From: Mesorhizobium mediterraneum
Lineage (GTDB): Bacteria; Pseudomonadota; Alphaproteobacteria; Rhizobiales; Rhizobiaceae
Assembly (NCBI RefSeq): GCF_002284565.1
Contig: NZ_NPKI01000015.1
Span: 434,001 to 498,000, forward strand
Length of the DNA: 64,000 nucleotides
Direction of reading: 5' to 3'
Shown piece by piece: positions 52,072 to 61,048 of this stretch. Under the pieces are notes generated by a model. That model searched no databases. It saw nothing but the letters and a program-made list of their open reading frames with translations, and was not told where the DNA came from. Within the stretch, counting starts at the first letter, position 1. Each line of letters begins with the position of its first letter. The translations under genes were made by a program, and so were the position numbers.

Positions 52072-54216
52072 ATGGAGGTTTTCTTGGAATCGCTCGAACA
52101 TTATCTCGCCTCGGATTACCTCGCGGAAAAGCAGGAAATCAAAGTCATTGATCAAACGCTTGCTCAAGTTGAAGGCACCTTTTCGTATCTCTATGACCCA
52201 GAAGCCAAAGGCTGGCCCTATGAGTTTCGAGCTAGCGCACAAACGTTGTCTGCCGCAACAGAGTCACAAGGCACACTAGCAATGGCTCTGTTGGCCAGCG
52301 GCCGGATACTGGGTTACTGCCAACTACCAGCAGGAAATTTTCGAGAGAAGACAAAAGCAAGCGATCTGTTTGTTGATAGCTGGCGGAACTCTCTCAAGAA
52401 CCTACTTTCCCTCCTCAAAAACGGCATTACATCTGGCACATTTGGAAATAGCAACCCTATTACTATTAGTCACGTTGCAGAGCTTACTAGACTTATCGAC
52501 TCTAAGAATTTTAAGGACGAAAAAATCGTCCTAGAAGCCAACCTCCGCAAATACATCGAGATTATTAGAGACAAGATTAAGAATAGTCTTGGCTTGGATA
52601 GCGATCTTATTAAGTCGCCACAGCCGTCATGGTTATATTATAGGAGCTCTTTTGCTCCCCTGAGAACGTTAAGGGCCGCAGAGTATCTCGGTATCCTTGA
52701 TTCAATAGGCCCTCAAAACCGAACATATTTCGAATCTACTCTGCACGATCATCTCTCTTTTAGCGCTATACCGGATAGCAGATTTGATCCGGCCGAATTG
52801 ATGTTCTGTCTGGAAGGCCTCATGATTTGCGCAAAGGAGGCAGTTGACCGCCCCCTCCTCGACAGAATTCTAAGCGTTCTATCCGAAAAGCAGAACTCCA
52901 GTGCTCACTGGCGACCCAACAAGCCTTTCCTATCCTCTGCGACCGGACAGATTATGCTTCCTCTGAGCGTTGAGGGTGCCAATTCGCTGATGCGTTCCGT
53001 CGGCAAGATGGATGGCAATGGCATCTATGATACCTGTACTGCCAAGTGTCTTCCGCTCATAGATCGCTTTTGGCATTGGCTTCGCGCACGCTCCGTACGT
53101 TTTGAAAAGATGGGTACGAAGTGCGTTGGCTGGCATTCAGAACATGTCAATGAGCCCGACCTTGTGCACATTTGGGACACTAGCCAAGTGGCAGAGTTCA
53201 TGTTCTGCTATCGCGAGATGATCAACCGGCATATCGCTGCAAAATCACTGCGGCTTTCGCATCTTGATATAAAGCGCCCTCACCCAAAAAAAGACGCTCC
53301 AGAAAATAAACTTGAACGTTGGGTAAAGAAGGTCGACGGTTTCGAACCAAACTTGGGCCATAGCGACAAAGCGAAGCAAGTTTATTCCAGTATCGGATCA
53401 GACTTCGTAGGCGGCTGGGTGGTCGGAAAGCCTACAAATTTCTCTATGCTCCTTTACGGCCCACCTGGAACGGGAAAATCAACAGTGGCAGAGAACCTTG
53501 CAGAGGTTCTTGAAGTTCCTCTTATAACAGTGACAGTCAGTGATTTCCTTGGAAGTGGTGGGGCGAATGTAGAATCTCGTGCAAAAGCCATTTTTCAGAC
53601 GCTCGAGGCGCAGCAACAATGCGTTATTTTGTTCGATGAAATTGACAGCTTCCTGCTGGATAGAGACTCAAAACGTTACCGGGAGCAGGATAGTCTGTTC
53701 CAGTTCCTGACTCCGGGTATGCTCACGAAGATCAATGACCTTAGGCGACGGAAGCGATCAATCTTCATCATTGCTACGAATTACGAAAGCCGAATCGATC
53801 CCGCGATCAAGCGGGCGGGTCGAATAGACAAGTTGTATCTACTACCTCTTCCGAATCGCGCCCGGAGGAAGAAAATTCTTGAGACTGAAGGCCTAGGCGG
53901 CGATATGGACGAAGCCAAGGAGATTGAACTCGCCAAGGCTTCCGTTTTTTTCGGCTTCCCGGACTTAAAGGGGGCGGTTGTTAGCGCTCCGGACGGAAGG
54001 GCCACCGCTGATAGCGTGATTGAGAGTCTCAAACTCCGTCCACCCGCTACCAGCATCGACTCCTATTTGCTGAGGCTGGAAGACAAAGAGAGATTCCCTT
54101 ACGACGAGTTGGCTGGCCTGGTTGAACTTGCCAAGGAAGTCGAACTGCCACTGCCAACGCCGACGAAGAGTCAGGGACAACGTCTCACGAAAGAAGGCCC
54201 TGTTGGATTATTCTAG
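52072..54216 (+). CDS. AAA+ ATPase with large unrecognised N-terminal region (island gene 1)
   Basis: A 714-residue protein. The C-terminal part is a Cdc48/FtsH-type AAA+ module: Walker A GPPGTGKST at residues 463-471, Walker B CVILFDEIDSF with Asp522-Glu523, sensor-1 Asn in IIATN, and a second-region-of-homology arginine in KRAGRID. Residues 1-430 match nothing I know; GWHSEHVNEPDLVHIWDTSQ (about 363-382) is the most distinctive stretch. No membrane span or signal is seen. ATG 52072 is used, but TTG 52084 has GGAGG five bases upstream and may be the true start. Composition is clearly lower in GC than the neighbours, implying transfer. The partner gene follows after 27 bp. Confidence 0.85.
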   Translation: MEVFLESLEHYLASDYLAEKQEIKVIDQTLAQVEGTFSYLYDPEAKGWPYEFRASAQTLSAATESQGTLAMALLASGRILGYCQLPAGNFREKTKASDLFVDSWRNSLKNLLSLLKNGITSGTFGNSNPITISHVAELTRLIDSKNFKDEKIVLEANLRKYIEIIRDKIKNSLGLDSDLIKSPQPSWLYYRSSFAPLRTLRAAEYLGILDSIGPQNRTYFESTLHDHLSFSAIPDSRFDPAELMFCLEGLMICAKEAVDRPLLDRILSVLSEKQNSSAHWRPNKPFLSSATGQIMLPLSVEGANSLMRSVGKMDGNGIYDTCTAKCLPLIDRFWHWLRARSVRFEKMGTKCVGWHSEHVNEPDLVHIWDTSQVAEFMFCYREMINRHIAAKSLRLSHLDIKRPHPKKDAPENKLERWVKKVDGFEPNLGHSDKAKQVYSSIGSDFVGGWVVGKPTNFSMLLYGPPGTGKSTVAENLAEVLEVPLITVTVSDFLGSGGANVESRAKAIFQTLEAQQQCVILFDEIDSFLLDRDSKRYREQDSLFQFLTPGMLTKINDLRRRKRSIFIIATNYESRIDPAIKRAGRIDKLYLLPLPNRARRKKILETEGLGGDMDEAKEIELAKASVFFGFPDLKGAVVSAPDGRATADSVIESLKLRPPATSIDSYLLRLEDKERFPYDELAGLVELAKEVELPLPTPTKSQGQRLTKEGPVGLF

Positions 54217-54243
54217 GTTAAGAGCGCATCCGAGACCCGTAAA

Positions 54244-56178
54244 ATGACCAAAGCTGTCGATCCAACCCATGAGGCAATTCTGCAGGCTTGGGAGTGTGCC
54301 CTGGTGGATACACCTGTCGTGTATCTAAGCGGACCAATCACAACCGGTCCGCGTTTGGTTAAATCTTTGCGATCGGGAATAGGCGACACCTCAGAAGTAG
54401 TCAGATTGAATACCGACGATATAGTTAGAACCGCCGCGCGCATTCGTCGGTCGCGTGACGAAGTGGTGGTCGAGCCGGCAAGCCTAAATATCAAAGGATG
54501 GTCACAGCACGACTATCTGGAGCTTTGGGGTCGCTTGATCGAGCGGCATGTGAAGCTGATGCTTTTCATGCCTGGATGGGAGTATAGCATTGGGTGCGTG
54601 ACGGAGTTCGTCCAAGCTGTCAGACATCAGATCAGGACAGAACATCTTTCGGGATCAATAATAACGCTCGCAGACGCTCGTAGACTGCTCCAAGCGGCAA
54701 TCGCTGATTTGTCCAGGTTTGACGAAATCAGAATCTTCAAACTAAACGCGCTTGCGGCAAGCCTAACTAACCTCCTAGGTCAATTGGATGTTTTCGATCG
54801 CTCGTCTCGTATCGTTGTCGTTGAACCATTGCGTAAAGACGCAGCACTTGATGTTCTAGCTGATAAGATGAATGTTGCACAGTTTGTTAGCTACGCACCT
54901 CGCCATGAACAGCCTAAACAGGCTTTCGCCCGCGTCGCGGGAGAAAGCCCTAATATAAAGTTCAAAAGTGTTCGCCATGCAGTTGAAACATTGTTGAACA
55001 CTAGCGTTGACCGCTCGGTCAATGTTCGCTCCTACGAGCCGGAGAACCCGCAAAGTCGAGAATTTCTATACGGCCTTAGGGATATCGAACAAGTAGTAAG
55101 TGCAGTGAAGCGCCTTACGGCCGAAGGTCTGCATACTATCGTAAACGAAACGATCAATATCCATGATGGTGGTGTCTCGGGTGTTGTAATGGGAGACATT
55201 ATCGAGTTTGCCCCTGACGATACTCCTCGCTGTGTCGAAAAGCCGGGAACTGCATCAGTTCCAAGAGGCTGGGGTGGAGAGCTACTAACAACGGTTTACG
55301 GTGTCCCGATCACATTCGACGTCCCATTCAATGCCCGTTTGGAGTTCAGCATTCATCCGCGGCCTCAGGGCTGGAGGCAAACCAACATGCTGGCATGGGA
55401 ATACGCGGAAGAAGAATATGTTCCTTCAAATGCCAAAACCGAATGGCCCAATCGCTTCAGTAGATTCTTAGGTGACAAGGTCTATGGGTTGCTCGTGGCT
55501 CATCATGCTGGGCTGCCTATCCCGGCCACTACGGTAATTAACCGGCGCGTTGCACCATTCAGTTTTGGAAGGAAGACCAAATCTGGCGAGACTTGGATCC
55601 GAACGGCACCCGTCGAACAGGTTCCTGGCAAATTCTCAACCCACAAAGGTTGGCTTGATCCGTTCAACCTTGTTCAGAGTGAGGATCCCGCGAACAACCA
55701 GATAGTTTCGCTGTTGTCACAACAAGGTGTGCGCCAGATGTATTCGGGCGCGTTGATTGTTGGTCGCGAGGGTGAGGTCATCATAGAAGGAAAGCAAGGT
55801 GACGGGCAAACTCTCATGCTGGGATTGAGCGCTCCAGAAGAGCTGCCTACCGAGATTCAGAACGACATCCGCGAACTATACGATCGCGCCGCAGCCGCGG
55901 TTGGTCAGCCCGTGCGATTTGAGTGGGTGCACGACGGCGAACAAGCCTGGATTGTTCAGATGCATTCGGGCGCAACGCAAACAAATTACAGCTATATAAC
56001 CGCTCAACCAGCTAAGTACTGGCAAGAATTTGATGTGAAAGCGGGCCTTGAAGAACTCCGACGATTGGTGGCAACGCTGCCGAGCGAAACCGGAATTGCC
56101 CTTTCCGGCCGCGTCGGACTGACGAGTCATTTCGCGGATGTTCTCCGTCGGGCTAAAGTGCCTGCCCGTATGGGCTAA
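54244..56178 (+). CDS. Deoxyribosyltransferase-like plus PEP-synthase/PPDK-like fusion (island gene 2)
   Basis: A 644-residue protein with an unusual domain order. Residues about 22-125 resemble nucleoside 2-deoxyribosyltransferase/DUF4406 folds: VVYLSGPITTG (25-35) and MPGWEYSIGCVTEF (109-122) with the family Glu. Residues about 260-575 resemble the ATP-grasp half of PEP synthase and PPDK: ETINIHDGGVSGVVMGDIIE, GDKVYGLLVAHHAGLPIPAT from residue 410, and VRFEWVHDGEQAWIVQMH (about 557-574). The swivelling His and PEP-binding barrel of full enzymes are absent. Low GC as in gene 1. Its stop is eight bases from the convergent lepA stop. A nucleotide-processing or signalling role is inference. Confidence 0.8.
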   Translation: MTKAVDPTHEAILQAWECALVDTPVVYLSGPITTGPRLVKSLRSGIGDTSEVVRLNTDDIVRTAARIRRSRDEVVVEPASLNIKGWSQHDYLELWGRLIERHVKLMLFMPGWEYSIGCVTEFVQAVRHQIRTEHLSGSIITLADARRLLQAAIADLSRFDEIRIFKLNALAASLTNLLGQLDVFDRSSRIVVVEPLRKDAALDVLADKMNVAQFVSYAPRHEQPKQAFARVAGESPNIKFKSVRHAVETLLNTSVDRSVNVRSYEPENPQSREFLYGLRDIEQVVSAVKRLTAEGLHTIVNETINIHDGGVSGVVMGDIIEFAPDDTPRCVEKPGTASVPRGWGGELLTTVYGVPITFDVPFNARLEFSIHPRPQGWRQTNMLAWEYAEEEYVPSNAKTEWPNRFSRFLGDKVYGLLVAHHAGLPIPATTVINRRVAPFSFGRKTKSGETWIRTAPVEQVPGKFSTHKGWLDPFNLVQSEDPANNQIVSLLSQQGVRQMYSGALIVGREGEVIIEGKQGDGQTLMLGLSAPEELPTEIQNDIRELYDRAAAAVGQPVRFEWVHDGEQAWIVQMHSGATQTNYSYITAQPAKYWQEFDVKAGLEELRRLVATLPSETGIALSGRVGLTSHFADVLRRAKVPARMG

Positions 56179-56186
56179 AATCGGAA

Positions 56187-57992
56187 CTAATCCCCCATCT
56201 TCAGCGCCTGGATAAAAGCCTCCTGCGGGATATCCACCTTGCCGAACTGCCGCATCCGCTTCTTGCCCTCTTTCTGCTTGTCGAGCAGCTTGCGCTTGCG
56301 CGAGACGTCGCCGCCGTAGCATTTGGCGGTGACGTCCTTGCGCAGCGCCGAGATCGTTTCGCGGGCGATGACCTTGCCGCCGATGGCGGCCTGGATCGGG
56401 ATCTTGAACAGATGGTTCGGGATCAGCTCCTTCAGCTTCTCGCACATCAGGCGGCCGCGCTTTTCCGCCGCCGTGCGGTGGACCAGCATCGACAGCGCGT
56501 CGACCGGCTCCTCATTGACCAGGATCGACATCTTCACCAGGTCGCCTTCCTTGTAGTCAGTCAGGTGATAGTCGAAGGAGGCGTAGCCTTTGGAGATCGA
56601 TTTTAGGCGATCATAGAAATCGAAGACGACTTCGTTAAGCGGCAGATCGTAGGTAAGCATGGCGCGCTTGCCGACATAGGACAGATCGGCCTGGATGCCG
56701 CGCCGGTCCTGGCACAGCTTTAGGATGCCGCCGAGATACTCGTCGGGTGTGAGGATGGTGGCGCGGATCCACGGCTCCTCGATGGCCGATATCTTGACCA
56801 CGTCGGGCATGTCGGCCGGATTGTGCAGTTCCTTCGTCGTCCCGTCGTTCAGCAGCAGCCGGTAGACAACTGAGGGCGCGGTGGCGATGAGGTCGAGGTT
56901 GAACTCGCGCTCCAGCCGCTCCTGGATGATTTCCAGATGTAAGAGGCCAAGGAAGCCGCAGCGATAGCCGAAGCCTAGCGCGGCGCTGGTTTCCATTTCA
57001 AAGGAGAAGGAAGCGTCGTTGAGGCGCAGCTTGCCGACCGCGGCGCGCAGATCCTCGAAATCGGCGGCGTCGACGGGGAACAGGCCGCAGAACACCACCG
57101 GCTGCGCCGGCTTGAAGCCTGGCAGCGCCTGCGCCGTCTGGCGCTTGTCCTCGGTGATGGTGTCGCCGACGCGGGTGTCGGCCACTTCCTTGATCGAGCC
57201 GGTGAAGAAGCCGAACTCGCCGGGGCCGAGCTCGTCGACATTGATGCGGGCGGGCGTGAAAACGCCGGTGCGCTCGACCAGGTACTTGGCGCCGGTGCCC
57301 ATCATGCGGATGGTCTGGCCCTTCTTCAGCACGCCGTCGATGACGCGGACCAGCACGATGACGCCGAGATAGGCGTCGTACCAGCTGTCGACCAGCATTG
57401 CCTTCAGCGGTGCCGCGATGTCGCCCTCGCGCGGCGGCGGCAATTCGTTGACGATAGCCTCCAGCACGTCGGGAATGCCGAGCCCCGTCTTGGCCGAGAT
57501 CAGCACGGCGTTGGAGGCATCGATGCCGATCACCTCCTCGACCTGCTCCCGGATGCGCTCGGGCTCGGCAGCCGGCAGGTCGACCTTGTTCAGCACCACG
57601 ACGATCTCGTGGTTGTTGTCGATCGCCTGGTAGACATTGGCCAGCGTCTGCGCCTCGACGCCTTGCGAGGCATCGACGACCAGCAGCGAGCCCTCGCAGG
57701 CGGCCAGCGACCGCGACACTTCGTAGGCGAAGTCGACATGGCCGGGCGTGTCGATCAGGTTGAGGATATAGTCCTCGCCATTGTTGGCGTGGTATTTCAG
57801 CCTGACGGTCTGCGCCTTGATGGTGATGCCGCGCTCGCGCTCGATATCCATCGAGTCCAGCACCTGCTCCTTCATGTCGCGCAGCTCCAGCCCGCCGGTG
57901 GACTGGATCAGCCGGTCGGCAAGCGTGGATTTGCCATGGTCGATATGGGCGACGATGGAGAAATTGCGGATGTTCTTGATCGGCGTTGTCAT
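56187..57992 (-). CDS. lepA: Elongation factor 4 (LepA)
   Basis: A 601-residue translational GTPase that acts on stalled or mistranslocated ribosomes. G1 is [18 protein letters not shown]2 is [14 protein letters not shown]3 is [11 protein letters not shown] and G4 is [11 protein letters not shown]. The LepA-specific C-terminal domain carries [20 protein letters not shown]. Length and composition are normal for the host genome. It is convergent with island gene 2 and stands alone. Confidence 0.97.
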   Translation of the reverse strand: MTTPIKNIRNFSIVAHIDHGKSTLADRLIQSTGGLELRDMKEQVLDSMDIERERGITIKAQTVRLKYHANNGEDYILNLIDTPGHVDFAYEVSRSLAACEGSLLVVDASQGVEAQTLANVYQAIDNNHEIVVVLNKVDLPAAEPERIREQVEEVIGIDASNAVLISAKTGLGIPDVLEAIVNELPPPREGDIAAPLKAMLVDSWYDAYLGVIVLVRVIDGVLKKGQTIRMMGTGAKYLVERTGVFTPARINVDELGPGEFGFFTGSIKEVADTRVGDTITEDKRQTAQALPGFKPAQPVVFCGLFPVDAADFEDLRAAVGKLRLNDASFSFEMETSAALGFGYRCGFLGLLHLEIIQERLEREFNLDLIATAPSVVYRLLLNDGTTKELHNPADMPDVVKISAIEEPWIRATILTPDEYLGGILKLCQDRRGIQADLSYVGKRAMLTYDLPLNEVVFDFYDRLKSISKGYASFDYHLTDYKEGDLVKMSILVNEEPVDALSMLVHRTAAEKRGRLMCEKLKELIPNHLFKIPIQAAIGGKVIARETISALRKDVTAKCYGGDVSRKRKLLDKQKEGKKRMRQFGKVDIPQEAFIQALKMGD

Positions 57993-58196
57993 GATGAGGC
58001 GGCTTTAGCAGGGGCAGCTTGCCCGGGCAAGCGGCCGGCCAGTCGCTGCGCATGCATTGGACGCCAGCATTTGTCTGAAGCGCTTGTCCTGCCGGCCCCG
58101 GGAGCAAACTCGTTAAACTTTGATCCATCCCGTTAGAGCATAGTTCGCGCCCTGCGTGATAGGGCACACCCCGTCACCGTTTGGGGGAACCAAGAC

Positions 58197-59282
58197 ATGC
58201 TGCAAGCAGGACGTCATTTTCTCAACTCCGAGAGCGGCTCCCTTGCGCCGATACTCGCCATCGCGCTTATCCCGATGATTGCCACCCTTGGCTTTTCGCT
58301 CGACTACAACTCGGCCGTTTCGACCAAGGCATCGATGCAGAACGCGCTCGATGCCGCGACCCTGTCGATTACGACGCTGCCGACGGACACGTCATTGGCG
58401 GACCGTCAGATTAAGCTGCAGGAGTCATTTGCCGCCAATAGCGGGCAAGGCACTGCCAAACTCGACGGCTTCGTCGTCGCCGCCGACGGCACTGCCACCA
58501 TCAACGCTTCGGCCGGCTTCGCCATGCCGACCAATTTCATGCAGATCGCCCACGTCCCAACGGTGCAGATCGGGGTTGCCTCGGCGGTAGTAAAGAGACC
58601 GGCGCTGGTGGAGGCCACGTTCAAGGTCAACAAGATCTCGGGCTATTGGGACAAGACGATGACGCTGTACGGCACCAAGTTCGGTGAGACGCTGGCCAAC
58701 AAGCTGATGAAGATCTCCTACGTACACAACAGGTATGGCGATCCGAAAGGCTATGGAACGGCCAATGTGTATAAGATCAACGGATCGACAGAGACGCTGG
58801 CCCAGAAACAAGTATGCACGACCACCACGGTGACCAGCTTCTACGGCTTGCCCACCACCACGATCACCCAGACGAGCGGCAACACCAAATATGCGACCAC
58901 CTGCGTCAACACCATGTACCCCGCCACTGGCGCTGGCGCGGTGATCGACGTCAGCCTGATGGACAAGCTCTATCTGGAGATGAAGATTCCGAATCCCAAT
59001 CCTGGTCTTGGCGGCGGCAACCTGCCCACGGGCACGAAAACAACTCTGCGATCGGACAATACGGCGACGTCCAACCGGCTGTACATCGACAGCGTCGAAG
59101 TCGGGCAAGGCAAAACGGTGGACATTTTCACCGCCGTGCCATGCGGCCAACCCAGCGTGCAGGCCTGGGAAGACGGCGGCAACACGGTACCGGCTCCAGT
59201 GTCCAACGCCGACTTCTTCTATACCGTGACCGGCAAGTGCGCCTTCAACAAGCGGCCTTCGGAAACGGTGCTCATACAATAG
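58197..59282 (+). CDS. TadG-like Flp-pilus-associated protein
   Basis: A 361-residue protein with one N-terminal membrane span (about residues 14-36) in the TadE/TadG layout: SESGSLAPILAIALIPMIAT followed by DYNSAVSTKASMQNALDAAT. The rest is an extracytoplasmic, Thr/Asn-rich domain without a recognised von Willebrand fold. Two Cys pairs may form disulfides. TadG proteins belong to tight-adherence pilus loci, but no other tad gene is here. It is followed by a hairpin terminator. Confidence 0.8.
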   Translation: MLQAGRHFLNSESGSLAPILAIALIPMIATLGFSLDYNSAVSTKASMQNALDAATLSITTLPTDTSLADRQIKLQESFAANSGQGTAKLDGFVVAADGTATINASAGFAMPTNFMQIAHVPTVQIGVASAVVKRPALVEATFKVNKISGYWDKTMTLYGTKFGETLANKLMKISYVHNRYGDPKGYGTANVYKINGSTETLAQKQVCTTTTVTSFYGLPTTTITQTSGNTKYATTCVNTMYPATGAGAVIDVSLMDKLYLEMKIPNPNPGLGGGNLPTGTKTTLRSDNTATSNRLYIDSVEVGQGKTVDIFTAVPCGQPSVQAWEDGGNTVPAPVSNADFFYTVTGKCAFNKRPSETVLIQ

Positions 59283-59342
59283 GCCGGCGGTCATAGCGGG
59301 GCGCGCCGCAAAAGAGACCTCCTATCGCATCGTCCCATCACA

Positions 59343-59369
59343 AACGCCGCCCGGCCTTCGGGCGGCGTT
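59343..59369 (+). terminator. Hairpin terminator after TadG-like gene
   Basis: AACGCCGCCCG and CGGGCGGCGTT form an 11-bp perfect stem with loop GCCTT. It lies 60 bases after the stop codon and is followed by GTCGTTT, a weak T tract. It probably ends the TadG-like transcript. Confidence 0.75.
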
Positions 59370-59542
59370 GTCGTTTGGGCCGCTATCGCGACGACTCGAT
59401 CGTCCCTGGGGGCATCGCGCTGGCGAGGAAAACCGGGCCACCGATCACGAAGCGGTGATGGCTGTAACGAAGTCTCAGGTCGCGGCGAAGAGCTGATGGG
59501 ATCGCCATTTCCGGCGCGCCACCAACTCCAGAGGAGACCAGC

Positions 59543-59833
59543 ATGACCGACTTCACCCGCCTGACGCTGCCGGCGCTTGCCTTCGCGCTTTGCTCGACGG
59601 CGCTTTTCGCCGGCGGCATCGCCCGCGCCGAGGATGCGATGAAGCCCGCTGACCCGATGGCCACCGATGCCATGAAGCCCGCCGATGCCATGGCCACCGA
59701 CGCGATGAAGCCGGCCGACCCGATGGCCGCCGAAAAGATGAAGGACTGCATGGACAAGGCAGCCATGGAAACTGACGCGATGAAGAAGGACGAGGCAACG
59801 AAGGCCTGCGACGCGATGGGGATGGCCAAGTAG
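59543..59833 (+). CDS. Small exported Met/Ala/Asp repeat protein (96 aa)
   Basis: The ATG at 59543 has AGAGGAG nine bases upstream. A signal peptide covers about residues 1-29 (LPALAFALCSTALFAGGIA, cut near ARAED). The mature part repeats DAMKPADPMA-T/A-type units, about 12 residues each, three to four times, then ends with two Cys in a Met- and Lys-rich segment. I do not recognise a family. Met-rich periplasmic proteins can bind copper or act as oxidant sinks; the methionine sulfoxide reductase gene 184 bp downstream makes that worth noting (inference). Confidence 0.7.
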   Translation: MTDFTRLTLPALAFALCSTALFAGGIARAEDAMKPADPMATDAMKPADAMATDAMKPADPMAAEKMKDCMDKAAMETDAMKKDEATKACDAMGMAK

Positions 59834-60017
59834 GTCTTGTCGGCCTCGGCAGTCCCTGGCCGTCCCTGTCCAGGTCGGGGACGGCCTTGGCGGCCCGGCG
59901 CGGGCAACCTGCGCCGGCGCAGCAATCCAAAAACGCACGGCCCGATATGCACGGCAATGTGAGACGCCGGCGGACCCAAATGTTCTATAGTCACAACACC
60001 ATCATGGGAGATCAGAC

Positions 60018-60758
60018 ATGACCGGTATTCGAGAACCATTTGCGAGACGGTCGACGCGCTTCCCCAGGAGCGCTCTTGCGGCGCTGATGCTCGCCGCGGC
60101 CGGCGCCGCCTTGTGGCAGACGCCGGCGATCTCGGCCGAGGCGGCGGTGGTGATCCCGCCGCCGGCGATGGACGAAAAACCCGCTAGCGGCACCGAGAAG
60201 GCGGTCTTCGCCGGCGGCTGCTTCTGGGGCGTGCAAGGCGTGTTCCAGCACGTCAGGGGCGTGACCAGCGCCGTCTCCGGCTATGCCGGCGGCGACAAGG
60301 ACACCGCCGTCTACGAGACGGTCGGCACCGGCCGGACCGGGCACGCCGAAGCCGTCGAGATTACCTACGAGCCGACAGAGGTGACCTACGGCCAGTTGCT
60401 GCAGGTGTATTTCTCGGTCGCGCACAACCCGACGCAACTGAACTACCAGGGGCCGGACCGCGGCCCCCAATACCGTTCGACGATCTTTGCCGAAAGCGAC
60501 GCCCAGAAGAAGATCGCCGAGAGCTATATCGCCCAGCTCGACAAGGCGAAGGTGTTTCCGGAGCCGATCGTGACCACGCTGGAGACCGGAAAACCCTTCT
60601 ACCCGGCCGAGGACTATCACCAGGACTTTTTGACGCTGAACCCGACCTATCCCTACATCGTCTACAACGACCTGCCCAAGGTCGAGAATTTGAAGACGCT
60701 CTTTCCGGATCTCTACAGCGAGAAGCCGGTGCTGGTGATGGCCGCCAACAAGAGCTGA
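60018..60758 (+). CDS. msrA: Exported peptide methionine sulfoxide reductase A
   Basis: A 246-residue MsrA with an N-terminal export signal or anchor (about residues 13-38, SALAALMLAAAGAALWQTPA). The catalytic Cys is in VFAGGCFWGVQGVF (about residues 66-79), followed by the family SGYAGG and YHQDFL motifs. It reduces methionine-S-sulfoxide in proteins, here probably in the periplasm. No MsrB domain is fused. The start is preceded by GGGAGATC. Its neighbour encodes an exported Met-rich protein, a possible substrate. Confidence 0.92.
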   Translation: MTGIREPFARRSTRFPRSALAALMLAAAGAALWQTPAISAEAAVVIPPPAMDEKPASGTEKAVFAGGCFWGVQGVFQHVRGVTSAVSGYAGGDKDTAVYETVGTGRTGHAEAVEITYEPTEVTYGQLLQVYFSVAHNPTQLNYQGPDRGPQYRSTIFAESDAQKKIAESYIAQLDKAKVFPEPIVTTLETGKPFYPAEDYHQDFLTLNPTYPYIVYNDLPKVENLKTLFPDLYSEKPVLVMAANKS

Positions 60759-60815
60759 TTTTCTTTTCGCGGGCGGCGGACGGCGACGCCTGCCCATCAG
60801 ACGTCGGCGGGAAAG

Positions 60816-60970
60816 CGCCCCCCTCTGTCCTGCCGGACATCTCCCCCACTTGGGGGGAGATCGGCAGCTTTGCCATCCCGCCCTTCCTTCAACGTTGGAG
60901 ATTGGCGAAGGCCGAGGTGACATCCAATCTCCCCCTCGTGGGGGAGATGGCCGGCAGGCCAGAGGGGGGC
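60816..60970. repeat. Complete ~155-bp palindromic MITE-like element, second copy
   Basis: The arms GCGCCCCCCTCTGTCCTGCC at the left and GGCAGGCCAGAGGGGGGC at the right are inverted, with inner GGGGGAGAT hairpins. The centre shares GGCAGCT, CAACGTTG and TGGCGAA with the copy at 2275-2433. It fills most of the gap between convergent msrA and the amino-acid ABC ATPase gene. Confidence 0.85.
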
Positions 60971-61048
60971 ATGAAGGATCGCCGGCGTTGCTGTGCAGCG
61001 GTTCTTGTCGTTGTCCCAAAACCGCTGCGCACTTTTGGGCGACATGGA

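Noticed and set aside
59283..59542. Small RNA gene after the TadG-like gene
   Set aside because: The only structure is the terminator hairpin at 59343; no promoter or second conserved stem was visible.
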